A stretch of 64,000 nt of DNA from the NCBI GenBank assembly GCA_002366565.1, contig DFBJ01000009.1:434001-498000 (forward strand). Reading direction: 5' to 3'. Positions 29,167 through 36,804 of this stretch are shown one piece after another; position 1 is the stretch's first letter, and the number at the start of each line of letters is the position of its first letter. The translations under genes were made by a program, and so were the position numbers. Origin of the DNA: Bacteriovoracaceae bacterium UBA3083 (GTDB taxonomy: Bacteria; Bdellovibrionota; Bacteriovoracia; Bacteriovoracales; Bacteriovoracaceae). The notes under the pieces were generated by a model, which saw nothing but the letters and a program-made list of their open reading frames with translations, searched no databases and was not told the DNA's origin.

Positions 29167-29826
29167 TTACTTCTTTTTAGATTGCTCTTTGAGTTTCTTT
29201 CTAAGCTCTTTATCTTTGATTCTCTTCAGCTCCTTAGCTTTCTCATAGAATTCGTTACCTTTAAATTGCTTCTTTGGAGATGCTGAGTTCTTTGATTCCT
29301 CTTTGAGTTTTCTTCTAAGTTCTTTATCTCGTTCGTTCTTGAGCTTTTTAGCCGATTGATAGTAACTACTTTCTGTAATGCTAACTTTAGGAGTAGGATC
29401 TTTTTTGACGCTAACTTTCTTTTTCTTAATTGGAGATGAACTTCTTACGACCTTACTTTCTATAAGTTCTATCAGATCACTTATGGTTTCCTGTTCTGGT
29501 TTGTCACAAACTTTGTAGTCGATATCAAAAGCATCTTTAAGGTACTCGCTTAGGTATTTTATAAAAACTTCAGTTGGTCTGATTGAGAATTGTTTGAGAA
29601 AGGTCTCTTCACCTATAATATGCAGAGCGCTATGTCCTGTAGTGTGAAACTCATTAAGAAGTGGAATGCAGAAGTAGTCCGAAGGCTTAAGAGAAGTCCC
29701 ACCGTTAGTTCCAAGTCTAATGTGATGGGCACACTCTGCTTTTTTACCTGAAACAACACAGTTCCTAGTTCGTAGCCAGGATAGATACTTTAAATTTCTA
29801 TGGGGTCTATGCTTTGATAGATGCAA
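29167..29826 (-). CDS. HNH-type nuclease (DUF968/Ref-like) with duplicated basic C-terminal repeat
   Basis: A 219-residue protein. The N-terminal ~95 residues match the Ref/DUF968 nuclease pattern: LSWLRTRNCVVSGKKAECAHHIRLGTNGG, KPSDYFCIPL, HTTGHSALHIIGEETFL. It has paired histidines for metal binding; one of the zinc-type cysteines of the family appears replaced (CVVSG). The C-terminal half is a lysine/glutamate-rich segment with two ~25-residue repeats, KKLKNERDKELRRKLKEESK and KELKRIKDKELRKKLKEQSK, likely helical and DNA- or RNA-binding. It may act in DNA repair or phage defence, but nothing nearby supports either. Confidence 0.68.
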   Translation of the reverse strand: MHLSKHRPHRNLKYLSWLRTRNCVVSGKKAECAHHIRLGTNGGTSLKPSDYFCIPLLNEFHTTGHSALHIIGEETFLKQFSIRPTEVFIKYLSEYLKDAFDIDYKVCDKPEQETISDLIELIESKVVRSSSPIKKKKVSVKKDPTPKVSITESSYYQSAKKLKNERDKELRRKLKEESKNSASPKKQFKGNEFYEKAKELKRIKDKELRKKLKEQSKKK

Positions 29827-29894
29827 ATTTAATATCCTCTAAATTCTTATTGATAAATTGTAGAGTTTTTTAGTTCATATGAAAAGGTTTCTAG

Positions 29895-29930
29895 GAGAGT
29901 TAACACGCTGGAAATAGATTATTAACTCTC
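29895..29930. promoter_or_regulatory. Inverted repeat in divergent promoter region
   Basis: GAGAGTTAA at 29895-29903 and TTAACTCTC at 29922-29930 form a perfect 9-base inverted repeat with an 18-base spacer, 38 bases before the SRPBCC start and about 70 before the HNH start. It could be a two-site operator or a hairpin; no regulator is known. Confidence 0.35.
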
Positions 29931-29967
29931 TCTTGCCACTTTGATCCTAACTTTCTACCATTATTAA

Positions 29968-30477
29968 ATGAAATCTATATTTGTATGTCTTACTTTATTA
30001 TTATCACTAAAATCTCTTTCATTAGAATTGGTTCAATCAACTGGTCAAGTCACAATAAAGGCACCTATTGATAAGGTCTTTGATTTAGTGTCTAGTCCTA
30101 TGAATGATCACTTATGGAGAAGTGAAGTTAATGATATGACAACTAATAATGAAGATGTCGTCGTTGGTAGTTGGTTTAGAGAAGATGCTTGGATTGGAAT
30201 TCGTAGAAACTTTATTACAACTACAGCTGTTATTGAGATAGATGCTCCTCAAAGGGTTATCTTTGAAACTCCTAAGGGAAGCCCTTTTTATTTGAAGAGT
30301 AGAAGATACTTCAGTGAAGTAGGGGATCAAACAATTTTTAAATACGTGGTGGATTTTGACCGTCGAATGATCAAAGAGACTTTTGGTCTCAATGTTTCCC
30401 CAAAAATAGTTATGAAGCTCTACTCATTTCAAATGAAGAGATATCTTAAAAAGCTCAAAGAAGTACTTGAAAAGTAG
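29968..30477 (+). CDS. Exported START/SRPBCC-like protein
   Basis: A 169-residue protein with a signal peptide ending near SLSLE. The mature part reads as the hydrophobic-ligand-binding SRPBCC fold: VQSTGQVTIKAPIDKVFDLV at the start, then strands and a long C-terminal helix (KIVMKLYSFQMKRYLKKLKEVL). Family members bind lipids or other hydrophobic molecules. A periplasmic version is less common, so lipid trafficking in the envelope is a fair guess. Confidence 0.65.
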   Translation: MKSIFVCLTLLLSLKSLSLELVQSTGQVTIKAPIDKVFDLVSSPMNDHLWRSEVNDMTTNNEDVVVGSWFREDAWIGIRRNFITTTAVIEIDAPQRVIFETPKGSPFYLKSRRYFSEVGDQTIFKYVVDFDRRMIKETFGLNVSPKIVMKLYSFQMKRYLKKLKEVLEK

Positions 30478-30581
30478 TTCTCGGTGTAGCTAATGCTAAG
30501 TAATTACTACGTGCAGGGCTTTTATTGTTTTGAATTTTATCGTAGAAATGATAAAGATATTAAAAAAAAGATAGGATAGGT

Positions 30582-30827
30582 ATGGCACTTACAAATAATG
30601 ATATTTTAAAAAAATTAAGAGTAGCACTGAAGTATAGAGATGAGGATATTATCGAAGTCCTTAAGCTTGTAGATTTTGATATTTCAAAATCGGAGCTAGG
30701 TGCGCTATTTAGAAATGAAGACCACCCGAAGTATATGGATTGTGGAGATCAACTACTTAGAAACTTTTTAAATGGGTTAATTATTAAAAAACGAGGACCT
30801 AGACCTCCAAAGCCAACATCAAAATAG
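30582..30827 (+). CDS. DUF1456 (YehS-like) protein, half length
   Basis: An 81-residue protein that matches one DUF1456 unit: TNNDILKKLRVALKYRDEDIIEVLKLVDFDIS ... LGALFRNEDHPKYMDCGDQLLRNFLNGLI. E. coli YehS-type members usually contain two such units (about 155 residues), so this is a single-unit form. The C terminus is a short basic proline tail. The role is unknown. AGGATAGGT precedes the ATG. Confidence 0.78.
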   Translation: MALTNNDILKKLRVALKYRDEDIIEVLKLVDFDISKSELGALFRNEDHPKYMDCGDQLLRNFLNGLIIKKRGPRPPKPTSK

Positions 30828-30839
30828 CTTAAGTAAAGC

Positions 30840-30862
30840 TCCCAAACCCCCATGGTTTGGGA
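30840..30862 (+). terminator. Terminator-like hairpin after the DUF1456 gene
   Basis: TCCCAAACC and GGTTTGGGA form a perfect 9-base-pair stem with a 5-base loop, 12 bases after the stop. Only CATTCTTT follows, a weak T-run, so it may be a weak terminator or mRNA-stabilising hairpin. Confidence 0.5.
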
Positions 30863-30931
30863 CATTCTTTCCCATCGGGGCAAAAATAACAATCTAAATT
30901 AACACTCTCATAGAAATGCCGACTAGAAGGC

Positions 30932-31849
30932 ATGAGAGAAACTAAAAAAATAAAATTAATTTTGTTGGCCGTCGTACTATTATCTTTTTCTTGTGTGAAA
31001 GAGGATGATTGCGATACGAATACTAACTCTAACACTATTTCTAGTGCTTCTTCGAATGACTCCATTGAGGCAGATGAAAAGTGCTCTGATGGTGAACCGG
31101 ATGATGGTGACGTAACACCTCCACCTACAAATCAAGAACCAGATCCAGATCCTGCAGAACCTGGAGAAACAGACCAAGCTTCATTAAATAGACCATGGGA
31201 GCGAAGTGATACATCAATTATCATTGATGCCTATGAAGGAAACGGAATTGATTGGGATGAAATGGCAAGTGACAATAAAGTTGTAGCCGTTATTCACAGA
31301 TCAAGTATCGGGTTTCGTGTCGACACTAAGTATTTTGAAAGAAAGAAAATAGCACTTGAGAGAGGCTACCTTTGGGGAGCTTATCACCTTGGAAGAAGAG
31401 GGGATACTATTGAACAAGCAGATCTATTTCTAGACCTTATTGGAGAAGATTCAGATACTCTAATGATCTTAGATCTTGAAGATACAACATCAAGTAGCTT
31501 TATGAGTATAGAAGAGGCGATTGTATTTATGGAGTATGTCTATGAGAAGACTGGTCAGATTCCAACAGTATATGCAAATCACTCTACAACTAAGAAGCTT
31601 AATACGTTAGTAAAAGATAACCCAATCTTTCAACAGTCTAAGCTCTGGTATGCAAGGTTTAAATCACATGTGACTGACTACCCAGGAAGTCTATGGAAGA
31701 ACTACTTTATGTGGCAATTCTCTAGCGAGATTAACTGTAGTAAGACTGGAACATGTCTCTACAATGTGCCAGGAACTGAGTATGATATGGATGTAAATGT
31801 ATTCAATGGTCCTCCTGCAGAGCTGGAAAGCCAATGGCATAATTACTAA
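30932..31849 (+). CDS. GH25 family lysozyme, probable lipoprotein
   Basis: A 305-residue muramidase candidate that would cut the MurNAc-GlcNAc bond of peptidoglycan. A signal peptide ends in LLSFSC, a near-lipobox. An acidic Pro/Asp/Glu-rich linker (about 22-88) precedes the GH25 barrel: SIIIDAYEGNGIDWDEM (catalytic-end Asp, about 96-107), GYLWGAYHLGRR, TLMILDLEDT (Asp-x-Glu, about 177-185), IPTVYANHST and FMWQFSS. Bdellovibrio uses a GH25 enzyme (DslA) specific for deacetylated prey wall to leave prey, and this gene is a candidate for that role; the orthology is untested. A strong terminator follows. Confidence 0.85.
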   Translation: MRETKKIKLILLAVVLLSFSCVKEDDCDTNTNSNTISSASSNDSIEADEKCSDGEPDDGDVTPPPTNQEPDPDPAEPGETDQASLNRPWERSDTSIIIDAYEGNGIDWDEMASDNKVVAVIHRSSIGFRVDTKYFERKKIALERGYLWGAYHLGRRGDTIEQADLFLDLIGEDSDTLMILDLEDTTSSSFMSIEEAIVFMEYVYEKTGQIPTVYANHSTTKKLNTLVKDNPIFQQSKLWYARFKSHVTDYPGSLWKNYFMWQFSSEINCSKTGTCLYNVPGTEYDMDVNVFNGPPAELESQWHNY

Positions 31850-31874
31850 GAAATTAATTTAACTTCAAACGATT

Positions 31875-31912
31875 AAAGGCCTCTAGGAAATTTATTACTA
31901 GAGGCCTTTTCT
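31875..31912 (+). terminator. Strong intrinsic terminator after the GH25 lysozyme gene
   Basis: AAAGGCCTCTAG pairs with CTAGAGGCCTTT (12 base pairs, 11-base loop) followed by TTCTATTTT, 25 bases after the stop. Confidence 0.85.
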
Positions 31913-31989
31913 ATTTTGGGTCTTTTATATCAAGGGACTTGTTCCTCTTTAAGATTGCCTAAGCTATTTGCTTTAGAGATAATTCGACT

Positions 31990-32679
31990 ATGCAAGAAAC
32001 TTACAGACAACTAATTCTCAAAGGCTCTAGGGCCATGATGCCTAATGTTCCGGCAGTCCTTCCTTTTGGACTGATAATGGGAGCAGTTGGAAGTACAGCA
32101 GAGTTATCTGGTGTAGAATTAGGCGCCCTAAATATTCTTGTATTTGCTGGTGCATCACAACTGGTCGCTGTTGATCTTCTTATGAGAGATGTTCCTAGTA
32201 CAGTGATCGTTATAACTGGTGTTGTTATAAACCTCAGAATGATTCTATACAGTGTATCTCTTTCTGAAGTTCTTAAAGGCTCTTCACTTCCTGTAAAGAC
32301 TCTTGGGTCATATCTTCTTACTGATCAAGCCTACGCAGTTTATACTGCTAACTCCAATCAATTAAATAGCAGAGATGAAAAGGTTGCATTTTATATTGGA
32401 GCCGGTTTATGTATGTCATTCTTTTGGCAATTCTTTGTTTTGATTGGCTTTATTTTTGGAAACTTTCTACCTTCTTCACTGAACTTAGATTTTGCAGTAC
32501 CACTTAGTTTTATTGCTCTGGCCATGCCGACACTCAAGAATAAAAAATATTATTATGTCGCTCTTGTTTCTTCTATTTGTTCAATTCTTTTTTATGAATT
32601 GCCATACAACTTAGGCCTACTTGTTTCTGGCGCTATTGCAATGATTTTTGGTTCATTCTTACTTAGGAGTAAGAAATGA
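31990..32679 (+). CDS. azlC: AzlC-type branched-chain amino acid exporter subunit
   Basis: A 229-residue inner-membrane protein that with AzlD forms an exporter of branched-chain amino acids and analogues. It shows the family hallmarks PNVPAVLPFGLIMGAVG, VFAGASQLVAVDLL and VVINLRMILYSVSLS, then several membrane helices and TDQAYAVY. AzlD follows with a 4-base ATGA overlap. Confidence 0.88.
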   Translation: MQETYRQLILKGSRAMMPNVPAVLPFGLIMGAVGSTAELSGVELGALNILVFAGASQLVAVDLLMRDVPSTVIVITGVVINLRMILYSVSLSEVLKGSSLPVKTLGSYLLTDQAYAVYTANSNQLNSRDEKVAFYIGAGLCMSFFWQFFVLIGFIFGNFLPSSLNLDFAVPLSFIALAMPTLKNKKYYYVALVSSICSILFYELPYNLGLLVSGAIAMIFGSFLLRSKK

Positions 32680-32990
32680 AGTATGAAGGAATCTGGTTTG
32701 TTATTCTTGGGCTTGCATTAGGTACTTTCGTTATACGCTCTACATTTATTTATCTTTCAAGTCGAATAAAAATATCTGAAAGGTTTAAAGAGATTTTCTC
32801 TTTAATTCCAGCTGCTATTTTTCCAGCACTTGTTGTTCCTATGACTTTCTATCATAAAGGGACTAATGAAATTTTCTTCTACAAAGAAAGATTTATCGTT
32901 TTAATTATAGCGACTATCGTTTGTTATAAGTATAAGAGCGTATTCATTACAATTATTTCTGGGCTAATTATCCTATACGTTATGTCTTAA
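32676..32990 (+). CDS. azlD: AzlD-type amino acid exporter subunit
   Basis: A 104-residue protein with three or four membrane helices. It has the AzlD signature LGTFVIRSTFIYLSSR followed by FSLIPAAIFPALVVP. It is the small partner of AzlC, overlapping it by 4 bases. Confidence 0.85.
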   Translation: MKYEGIWFVILGLALGTFVIRSTFIYLSSRIKISERFKEIFSLIPAAIFPALVVPMTFYHKGTNEIFFYKERFIVLIIATIVCYKYKSVFITIISGLIILYVMS

Positions 32991-33082
32991 TCAATATCTA
33001 CGCAGCATTGTGTTGATCATATAAAAGACAAAAGCTTTTCACTAAAAACTCTTCTTGCTACAATTTTAAAAAAGGAGTTTAT

Positions 33083-33493
33083 ATGAAGTTTCTAATAGTA
33101 TTTTTACTTATGTTTTCTACGTTCTCTGCTGAATGTGTGAATAGTTCTTTAAAGAAAGCAGGTTTCGGGTTTGCTAATAAGAAAACTTTTTCTCAAATAG
33201 AAATAAATGTTAACAAGTGGATTTTAGAGAGTAGTGAAGATTTCGTATTAGATTATGAATCAGAGTTATTTTCTAGTATTTATAATGACTTTGTTTCAAT
33301 TACATCAATCGATAACTTACAAACAAGTGAAGATGAGATGGATGGAGATGTTATCTTTATTAGAGCATTATCGTCGGGTAAACTTCTCGAGATAAGATGG
33401 TTTCAAAATGGGTTAAAATCGGTAGCATTTGATAAAGATTATCAGAAATGTCCTACTGCTATTGTTCCTACGTCTTCAAATAAACTTTTCTAA
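33083..33493 (+). CDS. Small exported protein of unknown function
   Basis: A 136-residue protein with AAAAGGAG before the ATG and a signal peptide ending at TFSAE. The mature part has two cysteines (residue 18 and near the C terminus, QKCPT) and mixed helix/strand sequence (GDVIFIRALSSGKLLEIRWFQNGLKSVAF). No family was recognised; periplasmic location is the only inference. Confidence 0.65.
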   Translation: MKFLIVFLLMFSTFSAECVNSSLKKAGFGFANKKTFSQIEINVNKWILESSEDFVLDYESELFSSIYNDFVSITSIDNLQTSEDEMDGDVIFIRALSSGKLLEIRWFQNGLKSVAFDKDYQKCPTAIVPTSSNKLF

Positions 33494-33522
33494 TAAAAAA
33501 CATTTACCGATAGTTTTTATTT

Positions 33523-33568
33523 AACTTTTCGCATATTATTAGTTCATAAACTAACTATGCGAGAAGTT
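33523..33568 (+). promoter_or_regulatory. Leader hairpin that hides the ribosome-binding site of the PilZ-like gene
   Basis: AACTTTTCGCATA (33523-33535) pairs with TATGCGAGAAGTT (33556-33568) over 13 base pairs with one G-U, and inside it TTAGTT pairs with AACTAA around a CATA loop. The Shine-Dalgarno GAGAAG is inside the 3' arm and the ATG is 2 bases beyond. At the DNA level it could instead be an operator. Confidence 0.55.
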
Positions 33569-33570
33569 AT

Positions 33571-34260
33571 ATGGATCAATCTTTTCTTAAGAAGATGGTA
33601 TGGGAGAATGATTTTCAGTCACTTTGTGATTGTATCTATCGAACTATCGATAGAATAGAAACAATATTAATGTGGCAGCCAGAGTCTGATGTTGTTAAGA
33701 AAAAACATGAAGCATTCATTCAGAAGTTTGCTTCGGAAAAGGGTGTCCTTCAACTTGTTGAAGTGAATCAACAAGGTTTTAATTTTAGAGAAGATGAAGA
33801 TGTTTACATTCGCTTTAGTGATAGATCACTCCTTTTTAAAGCTAATATTCGAAAAATGAGTCATGATAAAATTCAAATAATAGTTCCTAGAAAATTTCGA
33901 ATTATAGAAAATAGAGAACAAATGCGAAGCAGTCTGCTTGAGCAAGATATCAAAGTAAAAATTGACCTAGACGTTCAGTATAAAACTAAGAACTCTTCAT
34001 TTGAGATGAATGTTCTTGATTTAAATCAAAATGGAATTGGGGTTGTCTTTAGTATTACGAAAATAAATTATTTCAAAGTCGGACAAAAGCTTTATATAAG
34101 TAAGTTCGGAGATGTCCCTCTTGATGAGAGAGTGCTCTGTGAAATAGTTCATGTTACGAAAACAGAGCGTAATATGGAGTTGATAACTAGTCGTGATTAT
34201 AAGATGGGACTTAAGTTCTTAACTGAAATACCTTATTTTATGAATAGTTATGAAGATTAA
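33571..34260 (+). CDS. PilZ-like domain protein
   Basis: A 229-residue cytoplasmic protein. The C-terminal half resembles a PilZ c-di-GMP receptor: an RxxxR-type run in ENREQMRSS (about residue 112), then VLDLNQNGIGVVF in place of the DxSxxG motif (serine replaced by asparagine), and YKMGLKFL at the end. The N-terminal ~75 residues are helical and unrecognised, followed by a YcgR-N-like beta segment. Because motif 2 is degenerate, nucleotide binding is uncertain. Its ribosome-binding site is inside a hairpin. Confidence 0.62.
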   Translation: MDQSFLKKMVWENDFQSLCDCIYRTIDRIETILMWQPESDVVKKKHEAFIQKFASEKGVLQLVEVNQQGFNFREDEDVYIRFSDRSLLFKANIRKMSHDKIQIIVPRKFRIIENREQMRSSLLEQDIKVKIDLDVQYKTKNSSFEMNVLDLNQNGIGVVFSITKINYFKVGQKLYISKFGDVPLDERVLCEIVHVTKTERNMELITSRDYKMGLKFLTEIPYFMNSYED

Positions 34261-34326
34261 GAATCGTCCTCTGATCCATAATAATAAATTGTAACACTTT
34301 CTAAAAGTTTATCACTAAATGAAAAG

Positions 34327-34341
34327 CAGGAATTATTCCTG
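34327..34341. promoter_or_regulatory. Short palindrome before the bufferin operon
   Basis: CAGGAATTATTCCTG is a perfect 6-3-6 inverted repeat ending 23 bases before the bufA start. Position and symmetry suit an operator for a metal-responsive repressor, or a small leader hairpin. AAGGGAG, the ribosome-binding site, lies outside it. Confidence 0.35.
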
Positions 34342-34364
34342 AAGTAACCTCAAAGGGAGTCTTT

Positions 34365-34667
34365 ATGAAATCGCGTAAAGTTTTACTTACTGCTGCAGCA
34401 GTATCTGGCTTATTTATTGCTACAGGATGTAGCACGGCCACAGGTAGTCAGTCAGCAGCACCTTCTGCAGATAAGGTAATGTGTTACGGTGTAAATTCGT
34501 GTAAAGGGCAAGGACAATGTGGCGGAAAAGTTGATGCTTGCAGTGGGAAGAATGGTTGTGATGCAAAATTAAGTTGTCACGGAAAAAACTCTTGTAAAGG
34601 AAAGGGTTTAGTTAAAATGGATAAGAAAGAGTGTGCTGCTAAAGGCGGGAAGGCCGCAGATTCTTAA
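34365..34667 (+). CDS. bufA2: BufA2-type bufferin precursor (cysteine-rich metallophore), lipoprotein-like
   Basis: A 100-residue exported cysteine-rich peptide. The signal ends in the lipobox IATGC. Eight further cysteines are spaced in CYGVNSCKG, GQCGG, DACSG, NGCDA, LSCHG, NSCKGKG and KKECAAKGG. The repeated NSCKG pattern is typical of BufA2 bufferins. In that family the neighbouring MNIO enzyme oxidises cysteines to heterocycles that bind copper or other metals in the periplasm. Its stop overlaps the BufB start by one base. Confidence 0.8.
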   Translation: MKSRKVLLTAAAVSGLFIATGCSTATGSQSAAPSADKVMCYGVNSCKGQGQCGGKVDACSGKNGCDAKLSCHGKNSCKGKGLVKMDKKECAAKGGKAADS

Positions 34668-35488
34668 TGAGTAAAGATCATAAAATTGGTGCTGGTCTTA
34701 GACATCAGCACTTTCCTCATTTAATTGAAAAGCCTCAGACCAACGCAAATTGGTTTGAGGTTATTTCTGAAAACTTTATGAACACTGAAGGTTATCCTCT
34801 AGAAGTACTTCTTTCTATGAGAGAGGATTATCCAATTAGCTTACATGGTGTCTCTCTCAATATTGCAGGAACTAGTGAGGTTGATAAAAATTATCTTAAA
34901 AAATTGAAAAACTTAATTGATAAGGTTTCTCCCTTTAATGTCTCAGATCATCTTTGTTGGACTGGACTGGAGAAGAATAATTTACACAATTTATTGCCCT
35001 TTCCTTATAGTGAAGAATCTCTCAATCATATAGTTAGTAGGATACAGTTTGTTCAAGACTATCTTGGTCGCCCTCTTATTCTCGAGAACTTATCAGCTTA
35101 CCTTGGAGTAAGAGACTGCAAGTACTCGGAAGCAGAATTTATCAATGAATTGGCCAAGCGATCAGGATCTAAAATTTTATTGGATATTAATAATATATAT
35201 GTAAATGCAAAGAACCAAAATTTTGATCCATATCACTATTTCGAAGTGATAAATCCTGAGTATATATCAGAGATACACCTTGCTGGATTTACCGATATGG
35301 GAGAATTCCTTTTTGATACACACTCTTGCCCAGTATTTCCTGAGGTATGGAAGCTTTATGAATATTTTTTAACAATTAAAAATGATATTCCAACTCTTAT
35401 TGAATGGGATGAGAATATTCCTGAGTTTGATGTCCTTGACTCTGAAGTTAAGAAGGCGGTGAAACTATGGGAGAATAGTTGTGATTAG
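34667..35488 (+). CDS. bufB: BufB, DUF692/MNIO multinuclear iron oxidase
   Basis: A 273-residue TIM-barrel enzyme of the multinuclear non-haem iron-dependent oxidase family, which modifies cysteines of the bufferin peptide. Metal-ligand motifs are complete: GLRHQHFPHL, WFEVISENFM, ISLHGVSLNI, VSDHLCWTG, LILENLSAY, ILLDINNIYVN, SEIHLAGF, DTHSCPV and LIEWDENIP. It lies between the precursor and the partner protein BufC, overlapping both. Confidence 0.9.
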   Translation: MSKDHKIGAGLRHQHFPHLIEKPQTNANWFEVISENFMNTEGYPLEVLLSMREDYPISLHGVSLNIAGTSEVDKNYLKKLKNLIDKVSPFNVSDHLCWTGLEKNNLHNLLPFPYSEESLNHIVSRIQFVQDYLGRPLILENLSAYLGVRDCKYSEAEFINELAKRSGSKILLDINNIYVNAKNQNFDPYHYFEVINPEYISEIHLAGFTDMGEFLFDTHSCPVFPEVWKLYEYFLTIKNDIPTLIEWDENIPEFDVLDSEVKKAVKLWENSCD

Positions 35489-36239
35489 TCTTAGAGAATT
35501 TCAAGAAAGATTTATTCACTCTGTTCAAGGTAGAGGAAATACAATATTAGATTATATTGCGCCAGGAGGAAAACTTACAAGAGAAGACTCCATCTCTGTA
35601 TACTCAAGTGACTACTATGCTAGACTTCAAGATGCTCTGGGGGAGAATTATGAGGCCGTGTGGGCCGTTGTTGGGGATGAGGAGTTCTACTCTCTCGGTC
35701 AAAAGTATATTAGGTCTCATCCAAGTACTCTTAAAGATTTGACTAGTTATGGTAATAAATTTCATGACTTTTTATCGAAATTGGAAATTAGTAAAGATTA
35801 CCCATTTCTTGTGGAGCTAGCTAAATTTGAAACTGAGTTTTGGAGTGTTTTTCATAGTAAACGTGAGAGTTATATCGTTAATTGGCAAAATTACTTAGAG
35901 CATTTTTCAGGACTTAGTTTTAATTTTTCAAATAATTTTAAAATCTTTAGTTGGGATTACCAAGTCTATGGAGTTTTCGAATGTCGTTCAACTGGGTTTG
36001 GAGATATTTCTTTAGACATTGAGAAGCCACAGTCTGTAATGCTCTATAAAAAAGGAAAAAATAATATTGTTCAAGAAATCTCTCAAAAAAGCTTTTCTAT
36101 TATTAAATGCTTAATGGATGGAGAGTGCTTAGAGCAAATTATTGAAAACACGGAAATAGAAATTGATGAAAGTGATATTCAAACTACATTTTCATTACTT
36201 CAGCAGAGTGAATCCTTTTTTCCAAGAGAAAAAGAATGA
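35481..36239 (+). CDS. bufC: BufC, DUF2063 partner of the MNIO enzyme
   Basis: A 252-residue protein starting at GTG with GGGAG 7 bases upstream, overlapping bufB by 8 bases. The N terminus LREFQERFIHSVQG ... ISVYSSDYYARLQDALGENYEAVWAVVGDEEF matches the DUF2063 DNA-binding-like fold that recruits bufferin precursors to BufB. The C-terminal winged-helix-like segment is less conserved. Confidence 0.85.
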   Translation: MISLREFQERFIHSVQGRGNTILDYIAPGGKLTREDSISVYSSDYYARLQDALGENYEAVWAVVGDEEFYSLGQKYIRSHPSTLKDLTSYGNKFHDFLSKLEISKDYPFLVELAKFETEFWSVFHSKRESYIVNWQNYLEHFSGLSFNFSNNFKIFSWDYQVYGVFECRSTGFGDISLDIEKPQSVMLYKKGKNNIVQEISQKSFSIIKCLMDGECLEQIIENTEIEIDESDIQTTFSLLQQSESFFPREKE

Positions 36240-36243
36240 CTAA

Positions 36244-36804
36244 TTGTATTTTGAGAAGTATCACAGAATTATGTTTTTAATTCCATTTGTTGCTGCATTC
36301 ATTGGTATCCTCTTATTCTTCATTTATTTGAATTATTCTCTTTCATTCAAACGGGCCCTCCTTGTAAGAAAAATGAGAGACTATCGAACTGAGTGGGATG
36401 GAGTCTTATTAGAGAAGTTTAACTTCTATAAAGAGCTTGATAATGATTTAAGATCAAAGCTATTAAATAAAATTTCCGTTTTTTATAATGAAAAAGAATG
36501 GAAAGTAGAAGATTCAGAGGAACAGAAGTTGCTAGCTAGTGCAAGGGCCTGCCTTCCTGTAGTGAATAGAAAGAGTAATTACTATCCTACTGTAGAGGAT
36601 AATCTTGTGTCGATGACTCAAGAAGATTGGTTTTCTTTAAATCAAGTTCAATTTGAAAAAGAAGTAGGAAAGATGCCTCTAAGAGAGTTTGATGGTGAGT
36701 TTATAAAATACTCAATAGAGTATTTTACAAACCCGAAAGAAATAAAATCTAAAAATAAAAGGTTTTTTGATTTATTAAACTACTATTATAAGTTATCTAG
36801 CTGA
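36244..36804 (+). CDS. MtfA-like protein without the HExxH metal site, membrane-anchored
   Basis: A 186-residue protein starting at TTG (an ATG at 36271 is also possible). One N-terminal membrane helix (about 11-31) precedes a cytoplasmic part. It resembles the zinc peptidase family MtfA: DNDLRSKLLNKISVFYNEKEW, LASARACLPVVN, and at the end EFIKYSIEYFTNPKEI ... FFDLLNYYYKL. The middle of MtfA, with the HExxH zinc site, is missing: the only histidine is in the N-terminal YHR. It is thus a shortened pseudopeptidase, or an adaptor. It is 4 bases after bufC, so it is probably part of the bufferin operon. Confidence 0.6.
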   Translation: MYFEKYHRIMFLIPFVAAFIGILLFFIYLNYSLSFKRALLVRKMRDYRTEWDGVLLEKFNFYKELDNDLRSKLLNKISVFYNEKEWKVEDSEEQKLLASARACLPVVNRKSNYYPTVEDNLVSMTQEDWFSLNQVQFEKEVGKMPLREFDGEFIKYSIEYFTNPKEIKSKNKRFFDLLNYYYKLSS

